In this document: one piece after another, positions 1 through 8,661 of the stretch
Position numbering within the stretch: position 1 is the stretch's first letter
Layout of the letters: every line of letters begins with the position of its first letter
Source of the DNA: Cryobacterium sinapicolor
GTDB taxonomy: Bacteria; Actinomycetota; Actinomycetes; Actinomycetales; Microbacteriaceae
Direction of reading: 5' to 3'
Assembly (NCBI RefSeq): GCF_004403465.1
Contig: NZ_SOGQ01000083.1
Location: 1-64,000 of the forward strand
Length of the DNA stretch: 64,000 nt
Notes under the pieces: model-generated
Told to the model about the DNA's origin: nothing
Seen by the model: only the letters and a program-made list of their open reading frames with translations
Databases searched by the model: none
Program-made: the position numbers and the translations under genes

Positions 1-102
1 CAACAGGGCGGCATCGGGCAGAGCCTCATAGTCCGTACTCGAGGAGCCCAACAGGGCCACAGCCTCGGCCGCCTGCCTGAGGTCTTCCGCGAGGTTCATC
101 AT
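1..102 (-). CDS. 5' end of a protein gene, possibly DUF222/13E12 type
   Basis: The first 102 bases read on the minus strand as an N-terminus beginning MMNLAEDLRQ and continuing with an Ala- and Leu-rich helix, then LPDAALL, with no stop before the window edge. An AAGG precedes the tandem ATG codons at 97-102. The pattern resembles the start of DUF222 (13E12-repeat) proteins, which in actinobacteria usually carry a C-terminal HNH nuclease, but only about 33 codons are visible. Family assignment is a guess; that it is a real gene start is fairly likely. Confidence 0.4.
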   Translation of the reverse strand, partial: MMNLAEDLRQAAEAVALLGSSSTDYEALPDAALL

Positions 103-355
103 GTTCCAAGGATACCTTAATGGGCACACGTAGTCGAGAGTATGTCATGTTGTGGCGAAGTATTTTCGTAGTTTTCTTCTACGGACTGTGGCGTTGGCTC
201 GACGGCCCACCCGGGGGGGCCGGGGGCGGTTCCGCGGCGCAGGTTGCAGCTCGCGGCGGATCATCTAACGTGCGCCTGCTTCCGTGAGGAGCGCCACGAG
301 GGGGCAGGTCGGCCGGGCGGGAGCATTCGAAGGTTGGGTCGCCGGGTCTCGACAG

Positions 356-402
356 GCTCGACCACCGGTTGGGCTCGACCACCGAGGCGAGCTCGACCAC
401 CG
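356..402. repeat. Three copies of GCTCGACCACCG
   Basis: The 12-mer GCTCGACCACCG occurs at 356-367, 373-384 and 391-402, spaced 17 and 18 bases, preceded by TCTCGACAG. It lies in the roughly 370-base gene-free stretch between the partial first gene and tRNA-Lys. Similar CTCGACCACCGG-type intergenic repeats are common in this group of actinobacteria. No coding potential is convincing here; short open frames on both strands look like shadows of the repeat. Confidence 0.6.
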
Positions 403-428
403 ACATTCCAGACCACCGCGTCGGGACG

Positions 429-466
429 AAAAAACCCCTCCATCCGGTGGAAACCTGATGAAGGGG
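429..466 (-). terminator. Intrinsic terminator after tRNA-Lys
   Basis: On the minus strand CCCCTTCATC (457-466) pairs with GATGGAGGGG (435-444) with one mismatch around a 12-base loop and is followed by six T residues (429-434). It starts seven bases past the tRNA 3' end, as expected for the tRNA transcript's own terminator. Confidence 0.85.
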
Positions 467-472
467 ATCTGT

Positions 473-548
<76 letters not shown>

Positions 549-671
549 ATATTCCGTTACTCTCCGACCCGGGGCGACCCGAACCGACTCTAGATACTAA
601 CAGCCCTATTGCTCCGGGCGCCAATCGAACCGCAAACCGGTGAGTCGCGCCAAAATAACTAGTCTTGGTCT

Positions 672-1526
672 GTGACCATGCCCCAGAACTACGCCCTCGA
701 TGACGACCTCCTGCTCGCAACCGAGCTCGCCGATCTGGCCGATGCGATCTCGCGCGACCGGTTCACCGCGATGGACCTCGTTGTCACGACCAAACCCGAC
801 CGCACCCCGGTGACGGATGCCGACCAGGCCGTGGAGCGCGCCATCCGTGACGCACTGTCCGTGCGGCGTCCGACCGACGGCATCCTCGGCGAGGAATTCG
901 GCACCGAGGGCTCCAGCGAGCGGCAGTGGATCATCGACCCGATCGACGGCACGGCCGGTTTCCTGCGCGGCATCCCGATCTGGGGCACCCTCATCGCCCT
1001 GGCCGTCGATAACGTTCCCGTGGTGGGCATGGTCAGCTCCCCAGCTCTCGGCAGGCGCTGGTGGGCGCGCACCGGCGGCGGCGCCTGGATGACCGACGAA
1101 CGCACCCCCGGAGCCGGCCCCGTGCGGCTGCGGGTCTCCGGCGTGGCCGAGTTGGCCGACGCCTCACTCAGCTACAACAGCATCCAGCAGTGGGACCAGA
1201 CCGGGCACCTCGACGAACTGGTCAGGCTGTCCCGCCAGGTCTGGCGCACCCGCGCTTACGGCGACATGTGGTCGTACATGCTTCTGGCCGAGGGTGTCCT
1301 CGACATCGTCGCAGAATACGATTTGCAACCCTACGACATGGCGGCCCTTGCTCCCATCGTGCAGGAGGCCGGCGGCCGGTTCACCTCCGCCGACGGCCGG
1401 CCCGGTCCCTGGCACGGCAGCGCGCTGGCCACCAACGGTCTGCTGCACGAGCCGACACTGCTGGCTCTCGGCACCACAACCACCAGAACGGATGCCCCCG
1501 CGTCCCCGAACACGTCGGCCCGCTAA
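672..1526 (+). CDS. hisN: Inositol-monophosphatase-family phosphatase, likely histidinol-phosphatase (HisN)
   Basis: A 284-residue member of the Mg-dependent inositol monophosphatase superfamily. The metal-binding motifs are GEEFG (about 73-77) and WIIDPIDGT (about 86-94), with YDMAALAPIVQEAGG near the C-terminus as the third motif. The N-terminal stretch TKPDRTPVTDAD is typical of the actinobacterial HisN branch, which dephosphorylates histidinol phosphate in histidine synthesis, so HisN is preferred over a generic inositol phosphatase. The GTG at 672 is used; an ATG two codons later (678) is equally possible and no clear ribosome site precedes either. A lipoprotein gene starts three bases after the stop. 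Confidence 0.85.
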   Translation: MTMPQNYALDDDLLLATELADLADAISRDRFTAMDLVVTTKPDRTPVTDADQAVERAIRDALSVRRPTDGILGEEFGTEGSSERQWIIDPIDGTAGFLRGIPIWGTLIALAVDNVPVVGMVSSPALGRRWWARTGGGAWMTDERTPGAGPVRLRVSGVAELADASLSYNSIQQWDQTGHLDELVRLSRQVWRTRAYGDMWSYMLLAEGVLDIVAEYDLQPYDMAALAPIVQEAGGRFTSADGRPGPWHGSALATNGLLHEPTLLALGTTTTRTDAPASPNTSAR

Positions 1527-1529
1527 CCG

Positions 1530-2090
1530 ATGATCCCGCCGCGCACGCACCCCGGAAACCTGCCCCTGCTGATCGCGGCGGCCTGCGTCCTGACCGGCAG
1601 CCTCACCGGTTGCAGCGTGATCGGCGACATGCTGCCGACCCCCGTCCGCAGCGTGGCCTCCGTGCCGGCATCCGCTCTCGGGGAGGTCACCGAGGTGACC
1701 GATCTTCGTGTCGGAGACTGCCTACGCGAAGTCGTGGAGGGGCTGGACGTGAACGCCTCGGCCCTTCCACTCGTGCCCTGCAGCGAGCGGCACGAGTTCG
1801 AGGTGTACGCCCGGTTCCCCGTCGCAGGAGAAACCTTCCCCGGCGACAACGCCGTGACCGCGGCAGCGGAATCCGGCTGCGGGTCGCGGTTCGCGGAGTT
1901 CGTGCTGCTCGAGTATCGGGTGTCGAGCCTGGACTTCGCCTACCTCACCCCGACGGAGCAGAGCTGGGCCGGAGTCGATGACCTGAACGACCTCGACGAC
2001 CGGACCGCCCCTGGCGGCCGCGAGGTGTCCTGCCTGATCACCGATCCGGCCGGCGCCCTGACCGGCACCCTGGCCGGCGCGGCACGTTGA
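1530..2090 (+). CDS. Lipoprotein with septum-formation-like domain
   Basis: 186 residues. A basic N-terminus and hydrophobic stretch end in the lipobox LTGCS (Cys near residue 28), so export and lipid anchoring are expected. The mature part contains VGDCL and VPCSERHEFEVYARF, the Cys and Cys-x-x-x-His pattern of the actinobacterial 'septum formation' domain found in many small lipoproteins. It begins three bases after the preceding phosphatase gene and is probably co-transcribed. Its molecular role is unknown. Confidence 0.75.
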   Translation: MIPPRTHPGNLPLLIAAACVLTGSLTGCSVIGDMLPTPVRSVASVPASALGEVTEVTDLRVGDCLREVVEGLDVNASALPLVPCSERHEFEVYARFPVAGETFPGDNAVTAAAESGCGSRFAEFVLLEYRVSSLDFAYLTPTEQSWAGVDDLNDLDDRTAPGGREVSCLITDPAGALTGTLAGAAR

Positions 2091-2220
2091 CCTGCGGTCG
2101 TCTCGCTGCGGGCCCTAATATTCCTGGCGACGCCCCCGAGTGTGAGTTGGCAACCCCGCGCAGGCACCTACGCCGCCGCGCCGCGCCGATCAGGGGTAAT
2201 AGGCCCGGACCAGTTATTCA

Positions 2221-2232
2221 GCATTTGAAATG
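2221..2232. promoter_or_regulatory. NsrR-like palindrome upstream of hmp
   Basis: GCATTTGAAATG contains the perfect palindrome CATTT-G-AAATG, 38 bases upstream of the flavohemoglobin start. It matches the core of known NsrR operators (GCATTTnAAATGC), which repress nitric-oxide detoxification genes until NO destroys the Fe-S cluster of NsrR. No nsrR gene is in the window, so this is a candidate operator only. Confidence 0.4.
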
Positions 2233-2270
2233 ATACTTTTGAGGTAATCCCTCAATTGCTTGGAGTCAGT

Positions 2271-3434
2271 ATGCTATCCACCCAGTCAACACCCCTGATC
2301 GAAGCGACTCTGCCCCTGGTAGGCGAGCGCATGCCCGAGATAGCGAAGAACTTCTACAGCCGGATGCTGACCGCTCACCCCGAACTGTTCGACGGTCTGT
2401 TCAGCCGTTCCAACCAAAAGAACGGCTCACAGCAGCAGGCCCTGGCCGGCAGCATCGCCGTCTTCGCGACCTACCTGGTGCAGAACCCCGACACCACCCC
2501 GGAGGCCATGCTCTCCCGCATCGCCCACAAGCACATCTCCCTCGATATCCAGCCCGAGCAGTACGACATCGTCTACAAGTACCTCTTCGAGGCCATCGCC
2601 GAAGAGCTCAGCGACGTCATCACGGCCGAGATCGCCGGCGCCTGGACCGAGGTCTACTGGCTGATGGCCCACGCCCTGATCAAGATGGAGAAGGGCCTTT
2701 ACGCCGGCCTCGCCAGCGACAAGCCGCTCGCCCCCTGGACCGTCGTGAAGAAGGAAGTAGCCGGCACCGACGCCGTCACGTTCACCCTCGAGCCGGCCGA
2801 CGACACCCCCGTGACGCCCGCCCTGCCGGGCCAGTACGTCAGTGTCACGGCCACCATGCCCGACGGCATCCGCCAGGTACGCCAGTACTCGCTGTCGGCC
2901 GGCACGGCAACGACCCGCGTCTTCACCACCAAGCTCGACGCCGACGGCGAGGTCTCCCCCGTGCTGCACCGTGACGTTCAGGTCGGTGACACGCTCATCC
3001 TCTCGGTGCCCTGCGGCGACATCACCCTCGATCAGGGCACCGGCCCGCTGATCCTGGCCTCGGCCGGAATCGGCTGCACGCCCAGTGCGTCGATCCTGCG
3101 CTCCTTGGTCGACTCAGGCTCGAAGCGCGAGGTACTCGTTCTGCACGCGGAGAGCAACCTCGAGCGCTGGGCACTGCGCGACCAGATGAGCGAAGACATC
3201 GCACTGCTCGAAGCCGCCGAGCTGGAACTCTGGCTGGAAATCCCGAGCGAGGGCCACCACGAGGGCTTCATGACTCTGGAGAATGTGACGATCCCCGAGG
3301 ATGCCTCGGTCTACCTCTGCGGTCCGCTCCCGTTCATGCGCAGCCTCCGCTCACAGGCGCTGGAGTCCGGCGTGCCAGCCGACCGCATCCACTACGAGAT
3401 CTTCGGCCCTGACCTCTGGCTCGCCGGCGTCTGA
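2271..3434 (+). CDS. hmp: Flavohemoglobin, nitric oxide dioxygenase
   Basis: 387 residues in the usual Hmp layout: N-terminal globin domain (about 1-140, proximal His in IAHKHISL), then FAD-binding domain (GQYVSV and RQYSLSAG) and NAD-binding domain (ASAGIGCTPSASIL; C-terminal VYLCGPLPFM and IHYEIFGPD). It converts NO plus O2 to nitrate with NAD(P)H in the cytoplasm. The ATG at 2271 is chosen because GGAG lies five bases upstream; a TTG five codons earlier would lack this site. A palindrome like an NsrR operator lies just upstream. Confidence 0.93.
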   Translation: MLSTQSTPLIEATLPLVGERMPEIAKNFYSRMLTAHPELFDGLFSRSNQKNGSQQQALAGSIAVFATYLVQNPDTTPEAMLSRIAHKHISLDIQPEQYDIVYKYLFEAIAEELSDVITAEIAGAWTEVYWLMAHALIKMEKGLYAGLASDKPLAPWTVVKKEVAGTDAVTFTLEPADDTPVTPALPGQYVSVTATMPDGIRQVRQYSLSAGTATTRVFTTKLDADGEVSPVLHRDVQVGDTLILSVPCGDITLDQGTGPLILASAGIGCTPSASILRSLVDSGSKREVLVLHAESNLERWALRDQMSEDIALLEAAELELWLEIPSEGHHEGFMTLENVTIPEDASVYLCGPLPFMRSLRSQALESGVPADRIHYEIFGPDLWLAGV

Positions 3435-3476
3435 CCCAAGCGCAGTACCCGACCCACGTAAAGCGTCGGCGGGGCC

Positions 3477-5201
3477 TCAGGGTTCGCTGTCCCATTCGGT
3501 GCCCTCGAGGTCCCCACGCAGGGTTCCGGTGGCCTCGTCGACCGCCTCGCCGACGGTGTCCGCGAACCGCTCCGGCGGGAACCGTCGGCTGAGGCCGTAG
3601 TCGCGCAGGTGGTCCTTCACCGGACCCTTCATCTCGGCGAAGATCAGAGTGACCCCGCGTGACGCGAGGAAATCGTCGAGCTCGAGCAGCTCTTCCAGGG
3701 CGGTCGTGTCGATGTCGGTGATCGGCTCGGCCGCCAGGATGACCGTGCGCACGCCGCTGCCTGCCTCGGTGACGACGCGACGCACGTAGTCGTCGAAGAT
3801 CCCGCCGTTGGCGAAGAACAGCGGTGCGTCGAAGCGCACGATGACGATGCCGGGCAACCGCTCACCCTCGGGGTGCCGGGACAGGTCGTGGTACCCGCGC
3901 TGCCCATGGATGCGTCCGAGCTCAGCCCGGTACGGTCGCCAGGCGTGGCTCACGAATGCTCCGAGCGAGAGCGCGATCGCCACCCCGATGCCCTCGATCA
4001 CGCCCACCACCAGAACGCCGAGGATCGACGCGATCGATAGCGCGGCATCCACCTTGTTCATCCGCACGAGAGCGATGAGGCCATTCATGTCGATCAGCCC
4101 CGCCGCGGCGACGATGACGACTGCGGCGATGCTCGCCGACGGCAGGAAGTCGGTGAGGCCGGGTGCGAGCAGCATGAACACCACGATCAACATGGCCCCG
4201 ACGACCCCGGTGAGCTGCGTGCGCGAGCCCGCGCTCTCCGCGACGGGCGTGCGCGACGACGACGCCGAGATGGCGAAGCCGCCGGACAGGCCGCCCGCGA
4301 TGTTCGACAGGCCGATCGCCGCCATCTCCTGGCTACCGTCGACATTCTCGCCCCGGCGCGCGGCGAACGTGCGCGACAGCACGGCGGTGTCGGCGAACGC
4401 AATCAGGGCGACGCCGAGGGCGGGTAGCGCCAGTGCCGCAACATCCGCCCAGACCAGACCGCCGAGCGCCGGCGAGGGCAGGCCCTGCGGCATCGCGCCG
4501 ACGACGGGAATGGTGTTCTGGAGCCCCAGCACGGCGGTCAGCACGGTCGCCAGCACAACGGCCACGAGAACACCGGGAATTTTCGACTTGCCCCAGGACA
4601 GACCGACAATGATGAACAGCGATCCGAGGCCGAAAAGCAACGCGGTGGGGTTGACCTCTCCCCCGGCGATGCCGCTTCCGATGGCGATCACGTCGGCGAT
4701 CAGTGGACCCGACTCGATCGAGAACCCGAGCAGCGCCGGCAGCTGGGAAACGATCACCAGCAGTCCCAGGGCGTTCAGGTAGCCGACCCGGATGGGCTTG
4801 GAGAGCAGGTCGGTCACGAACCCGAGACGCAGGAGTCCACCCAGCAGGAGTATCAGGCCGACCATGATCGCGAGCAGCCCGGCCAGGGCCACGGCGCGGT
4901 CGTCGTCGCCGAGTGCGAGCGGTAGGATCACGGCCGCGATGATCGGCGCCAGGGCCGAGTCGGGACCGAGCACCAGCACCCGCGACGGCCCGAACACGGC
5001 GTAGGCCGCGAGGGGAATGATCGTGGCGTACAGGCCCGTCTCCGGTGGGAGGCCCGCCACCTCGGCATAGCCGATACCCACCGGGATGAGCAGGGCGGTG
5101 AGCACGAGACCTGCCCTCAAGTCGGGGAGCAGCCACGCGCGCCGGTAGTTGAGTGCGGTGTCGACGCCCGGCACCCATTTCCTCACCCACGCAGCCGCCA
5201 T
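3477..5201 (-). CDS. SulP-family anion transporter with STAS domain
   Basis: 574 residues. The N-terminal part has the SulP signature region (LLIPVGIGYAEVAGLPPETGLYA split across the first helices) and about ten to twelve membrane segments; the C-terminal ~110 residues form a cytoplasmic STAS domain (VIVRFDAPLFFANG, then ILAAEPITDIDTTALEEL). SulP proteins move sulfate, bicarbonate or related anions; the substrate cannot be told from sequence. The ATG at 5201 has an excellent GGGAGGA nine bases upstream; longer in-frame starts would run into the tmRNA 3' region. It is transcribed alone and converges with hmp. Confidence 0.88.
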   Translation of the reverse strand: MAAAWVRKWVPGVDTALNYRRAWLLPDLRAGLVLTALLIPVGIGYAEVAGLPPETGLYATIIPLAAYAVFGPSRVLVLGPDSALAPIIAAVILPLALGDDDRAVALAGLLAIMVGLILLLGGLLRLGFVTDLLSKPIRVGYLNALGLLVIVSQLPALLGFSIESGPLIADVIAIGSGIAGGEVNPTALLFGLGSLFIIVGLSWGKSKIPGVLVAVVLATVLTAVLGLQNTIPVVGAMPQGLPSPALGGLVWADVAALALPALGVALIAFADTAVLSRTFAARRGENVDGSQEMAAIGLSNIAGGLSGGFAISASSSRTPVAESAGSRTQLTGVVGAMLIVVFMLLAPGLTDFLPSASIAAVVIVAAAGLIDMNGLIALVRMNKVDAALSIASILGVLVVGVIEGIGVAIALSLGAFVSHAWRPYRAELGRIHGQRGYHDLSRHPEGERLPGIVIVRFDAPLFFANGGIFDDYVRRVVTEAGSGVRTVILAAEPITDIDTTALEELLELDDFLASRGVTLIFAEMKGPVKDHLRDYGLSRRFPPERFADTVGEAVDEATGTLRGDLEGTEWDSEP

Positions 5202-5241
5202 GCAGTTCCTCCCGGCCCCATCTTCCCCCATAACCACGCGC

Positions 5242-5275
5242 AAAAAGGCCCGAACCCCCGTGAGGGTTCGGGCCT
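5242..5275 (-). terminator. Terminator of ssrA
   Basis: Minus strand: AAGGCCCGAACCC (5263-5275 read in reverse) pairs with GGGTTCGGGCCTT (5245-5257), a 13-bp perfect stem with a 5-base loop, followed by a T-run. It lies about 30 bases beyond the tmRNA CCA end. Confidence 0.9.
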
Positions 5276-5305
5276 TGCCGCTCGTCAACGTGTGACAGCA
5301 ACCGA

Positions 5306-5680
5306 TGGTGGAGATGCGGGGAATTGAACCCCGGTCCACTGCTGTGGTCATATGCCTTCTACGGGTGTATCCAGTGAAATCGTTCTACTCGGCCCCGGAA
5401 CTTGCCACTGGCATCTGATCCGACGAGCCCAGCCCTCGTTTAAGTCCCCCTACACCCCGCGGCTCAGAGTAGGAGCAATCTCTCTAAATGACGTCAGGAT
5501 CCGGGTAGAGAGCATTCCCGGTCTGGCGGACTTCTTAGTGCGCTCGCTTAGGCAGCGAGGGCGAAGTCAGTGCGGTTTGATTTGGCACTTATTGTTTTGC
5601 AGAGATCGTTTACGAGATAACCCTGCATCCTCGACCCGCTTCTCATAATTGCGCAGGCAATGTCGAAACCGATCATCCCC
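5306..5680 (-). ncRNA. ssrA: tmRNA (transfer-messenger RNA)
   Basis: 375 bases. The 5' end reads GGGGATGATCGGTTTCGACA and the 3' end GTTCAATTCCCCGCATCTCC followed by ACCA; GGGGATG pairs with CATCTCC as the alanyl acceptor stem. The internal reading frame at 5586-5548 encodes the proteolysis tag AKSNRTDFALAA followed by TAA, a typical actinobacterial tag. With SmpB, encoded just upstream on the same strand, it rescues stalled ribosomes and marks the truncated proteins for degradation. A strong terminator follows. Confidence 0.97.
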
Positions 5681-5717
5681 CTGTGCACTCACTGCCGGCA
5701 TGCCGGCATTCGAGTGG

Positions 5718-5746
5718 GTTACTGTCACACGCTGTTGAATTGTCAA
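5718..5746 (-). promoter_or_regulatory. Candidate promoter of ssrA
   Basis: Minus strand: TTGACA (5741-5746) and AGTAAC (5718-5723) separated by 17 bases, 38 bases before the mature tmRNA 5' end. The -35 is perfect, the -10 matches three of six bases. The intervening leader contains the palindrome TGCCGGCATGCCGGCA and would be removed by 5' processing. Confidence 0.45.
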
Positions 5747-5829
5747 TCTGCTGCATCGAGTTCTGCACATCCCGATCAGATCGACCGTTTCGTACAGCCC
5801 TTTAGCTTACAACACGCAGGGGCGGATGG

Positions 5830-6306
5830 CTAGTCGCCCAGGTTATTACGGGCGGAGATGGCCCGGTCGGACTCGCGCTTGTCTTGACGCTCGCGCAACG
5901 TCTGGCGCTTGTCGTACTCTTTCTTGCCCTTGGCGACCGCGATCTCCACCTTGGCGTTGCCGTTCTTGAAATAGAGCCTCAGCGGAACGAGCGTGTAGCC
6001 GCCCTCTTTGGTCTTGTGGCTGATCTTGATGATCTCCTGCTTGTGCATCAGCAGTTTGCGCTTGCGCCGCGGCGGGTGGTTCGTCCACGTGCCGGCGACG
6101 TACTCCTGGATATGCACGGCGTCGAGCCAGATCTCGCCGTTCTCGATGAAGGCGTAGCCGTCCACGAGCGAGGCCCGGCCGGCCCGGAGTGATTTCACCT
6201 CGGTGCCGCTGAGCACCATTCCGGCCTCGTACGTCTCCTCGATGAGGTAGTCGTGGCGTGCCTTGCGATTGGTCGAAACGACCTTCTCGCCAATTTCCCT
6301 GGGCAC
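5830..6306 (-). CDS. smpB: SsrA-binding protein SmpB
   Basis: 158 residues, the usual SmpB length, matching the family throughout: [17 protein letters not shown], then [16 protein letters not shown] and a basic C-terminal tail ([16 protein letters not shown]) that inserts in the ribosomal mRNA channel. It binds tmRNA and is needed for trans-translation. The start is GTG at 6306 with GAGGAG eight bases upstream. Lying about 150 bases before ssrA on the same strand, it forms the complete ribosome-rescue pair with it. Confidence 0.96.
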   Translation of the reverse strand: MPREIGEKVVSTNRKARHDYLIEETYEAGMVLSGTEVKSLRAGRASLVDGYAFIENGEIWLDAVHIQEYVAGTWTNHPPRRKRKLLMHKQEIIKISHKTKEGGYTLVPLRLYFKNGNAKVEIAVAKGKKEYDKRQTLRERQDKRESDRAISARNNLGD

Positions 6307-6403
6307 GGCATGCTCCTCAACTCGGTGTGGGTTCGACGCGGTGCCGACCAGCCCATCAGTCTAGCGCGCACTGGGGCGGGTGAGGGGACTGGGTGAGGGT
6401 AGG

Positions 6404-7318
6404 TCAGACCTTCAGATAGCGCGTGATGGCGAATTGCGCGGAAAACGCCGCCAGCACCGCGCCGACGACTAACAGGATCGGAACCACCACCAGGGCGTCT
6501 TGCATGCCGACGAGCGAGAAGTTGGTGAGTCGGGCGCCCAGGTAGCCCTGCACGAACCAGTACACGAGGCCGAGCACGGCACCTCCCGCCAACAGCGATC
6601 CCAACAGGGCCGCGAACACGCCCTCCAGGATGAAGGGCGTTTGAATGAACCGGTTGGATGCCCCGACCAGCCTCATGATGCCCAGCTCGCGCCGCCTGGA
6701 GAACGCGGACAGACGGATGGTCGTGGCAATCAACAGCGCCGCCGCCACGAGCATCAGGGCGGCGATGCCGATCGCGGTGTAACTGGCCACGTTGAGCACG
6801 GAGAAGATCTGGTCCAGGTACTTGCGTTGGTCCGCGACGTTCTCCACTCCGGCGATGCCGGACAGGCCTTCCACGAGCACATCCGACTGTGAGGGGTCGT
6901 CGAGGTTGACCCAGAAGGTCTCGTTCAGCTGGTCCGCGGTGACGTAGTCGACAACCGGGTTGTCGGCGAACTGCTTCTTGAAGTTCTCGAAGGCCTGGTC
7001 GTGGGTCTCGAAGTAGTACTTGTCGATGAACGGGGACAGGGTGGGCGATTCGAGCTGCGCCTTGACCGTGTCGATCTGTTCGGGCGTGGCCTCACCGGCC
7101 GTGCACGTTTCCCCCGAGGAGATGGCGGTGCACATGTAGATGCCCACCTGGGCACGGTCGTACCAGAAGTTCTTCATCTGGCCGATCTGCATCTGCATCA
7201 AAATCGCGGCGCCGACGAAGGTCAGCGAGATGAAGGTCACGAGCACCACGGAGACGACCATGGAGGCGTTGCGGCGCAGGCCGTTGGCGGCTTCGGAGAG
7301 CACGAGTCCGAGTCTCAT
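6404..7318 (-). CDS. ftsX: Cell division protein FtsX
   Basis: 304 residues: one N-terminal membrane helix, an extracellular domain of about 130 residues (with [13 protein letters not shown], a likely disulfide pair), then three C-terminal helices, the standard FtsX topology. Together with FtsE it forms an ABC-type complex that activates cell-wall hydrolases at the septum. It starts within the last four bases of ftsE (ATGA overlap), so the two are translationally coupled, and it ends about 100 bases before smpB. Confidence 0.94.
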   Translation of the reverse strand: MRLGLVLSEAANGLRRNASMVVSVVLVTFISLTFVGAAILMQMQIGQMKNFWYDRAQVGIYMCTAISSGETCTAGEATPEQIDTVKAQLESPTLSPFIDKYYFETHDQAFENFKKQFADNPVVDYVTADQLNETFWVNLDDPSQSDVLVEGLSGIAGVENVADQRKYLDQIFSVLNVASYTAIGIAALMLVAAALLIATTIRLSAFSRRRELGIMRLVGASNRFIQTPFILEGVFAALLGSLLAGGAVLGLVYWFVQGYLGARLTNFSLVGMQDALVVVPILLVVGAVLAAFSAQFAITRYLKV

Positions 7319-8580
7319 CGGGTGGGCCCTACATTCTGTTCGCCGGTCTGGTCCGGTTTCTCGCCCGGCGCACGCAGCCCGAGCTTCTCGGCCAGGGTCA
7401 GCTGTTCCGGCACGTCGTGGTGGGTGATCGGAAGGGCCGGCCGGGTCATGGCCCGGCTGAGGTCGGTCGTGGGAGCGCCGTCGACGGCATCCGTTTCTGC
7501 TTCTGCTTCTGCTTGCGCGTCCGCTTCCGCATTCGCTTCCCGGAGCGATCCGTCGTCACGGGGCAGCAGCTCGGCCGGGCTCTCCGCGGCTGAGAACGAT
7601 GCTGCGGCGGGCTCCTCGACCGGCACTGCGGTGGGCTCCTCGACCGGCACTGCAACCGGCACTGCGGCGGGCGCCTCGACCGGCACTGCAACCGGCACAG
7701 AGGCGCGCACGGGCACCGCGGGGAAGGTCAGGGGCGGGTGCTCGACGGGCAGAACCTCGGAAGCGGGCACGTCCGCAGCCGGGGCGAACGCCGATGCCGG
7801 GGCCGGGGCCGCAGCCGGACGCGCGATGCCTGACGTTCCGCTGGGCGCCGACGGGGCCGAGCGACGGCCGGTGCCGGCCGTGGTGGTCGGGATGGCCGCG
7901 GTGGCGTAGCCGCCCTGGCGCTCGTCGCGCACGATCCGGCCGCCGACGAGTTCGATCACGCGGCGCTGCATCTGGTCGACGATGCCGGCCTCGTGGGTGG
8001 CCATGATCACGGTGGTGCCGCCGGCGTTGATGCGCTCGAGCAGTGCCATGATGCCGGCGCTGGTGGTGGGGTCGAGGTTTCCGGTGGGCTCGTCGGCCAG
8101 CAGGATCTGCGGCTTGTTGACGATGGCGCGCGCGATGGCCACGCGCTGCTGCTCACCGCCGGAGAGTTCGTGGGGCAGCCGCTGGGCCTTCTCGGCCAAT
8201 CCGACCATCTCGAGGGTGTCGGGCACGGCTTCCTGGATGAACCCGCGCGATTTGCCGATCACCTGCAGGCTGAAGGCGACGTTGTCGAAGACGCTCTTGT
8301 TCGGCAGCAGGCGAAAGTCCTGAAAGACGACCCCCATGTTGCGGCGGAAGTACGGCACTTTGCGGTTGGAGATCGACCGCAGGTCCTGTCCGAGCACGTG
8401 AATGCTGCCGCTGGTGGGCCGATCTTCCTTCAGCACGAGGCGGAGGCAGGTCGATTTCCCCGAGCCGGAAGCACCGACCAGAAAGACGAACTCTCCGCGC
8501 AGCACCTCGACGCTGATGGCGTCCAATGCCGGTCGGTTCGTTCCCGGATACTTCTTGGTGATGGTGTCAAAACGAATCAT
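7315..8580 (-). CDS. ftsE: Cell division ATP-binding protein FtsE with long C-terminal extension
   Basis: The first ~225 residues are a complete FtsE ATPase: Walker [10 protein letters not shown] (36-44), signature LSGGEQQR (139-146), Walker [13 protein letters not shown]. Residues ~225-421 are an extra low-complexity tail of Ala, Pro, Val and Glu, with repeated [14 protein letters not shown] units encoded by near-identical DNA repeats around 7606-7697, ending in [15 protein letters not shown]. Ordinary FtsE is about 220-230 residues, so the tail nearly doubles it. It is the first gene of the ftsE-ftsX pair. The tail could be a flexible cytoplasmic tether; its function is unknown. Confidence 0.93.
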   Translation of the reverse strand: MIRFDTITKKYPGTNRPALDAISVEVLRGEFVFLVGASGSGKSTCLRLVLKEDRPTSGSIHVLGQDLRSISNRKVPYFRRNMGVVFQDFRLLPNKSVFDNVAFSLQVIGKSRGFIQEAVPDTLEMVGLAEKAQRLPHELSGGEQQRVAIARAIVNKPQILLADEPTGNLDPTTSAGIMALLERINAGGTTVIMATHEAGIVDQMQRRVIELVGGRIVRDERQGGYATAAIPTTTAGTGRRSAPSAPSGTSGIARPAAAPAPASAFAPAADVPASEVLPVEHPPLTFPAVPVRASVPVAVPVEAPAAVPVAVPVEEPTAVPVEEPAAASFSAAESPAELLPRDDGSLREANAEADAQAEAEAETDAVDGAPTTDLSRAMTRPALPITHHDVPEQLTLAEKLGLRAPGEKPDQTGEQNVGPTR

Positions 8581-8661
8581 GGCCCCTTGAGCCTAAGCAG
8601 GCATCCTGATAATTCCTACTCCGACATACCGAACCGGCGATAGGAGTCGCAGATCGAGGCT

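Noticed and set aside
3808-4782. Plus-strand open frame of 324 codons opposite the SulP gene
   Set aside because: Antisense shadow of a conserved membrane protein; composition is Ser/Thr/Pro-rich as expected for a G+C-rich reverse frame.
7001-7909. Long plus-strand open frame of ~300 codons opposite ftsX/ftsE
   Set aside because: Antisense to two well-supported genes, composed of low-complexity Gly/Ala/Ser, no ribosome site.
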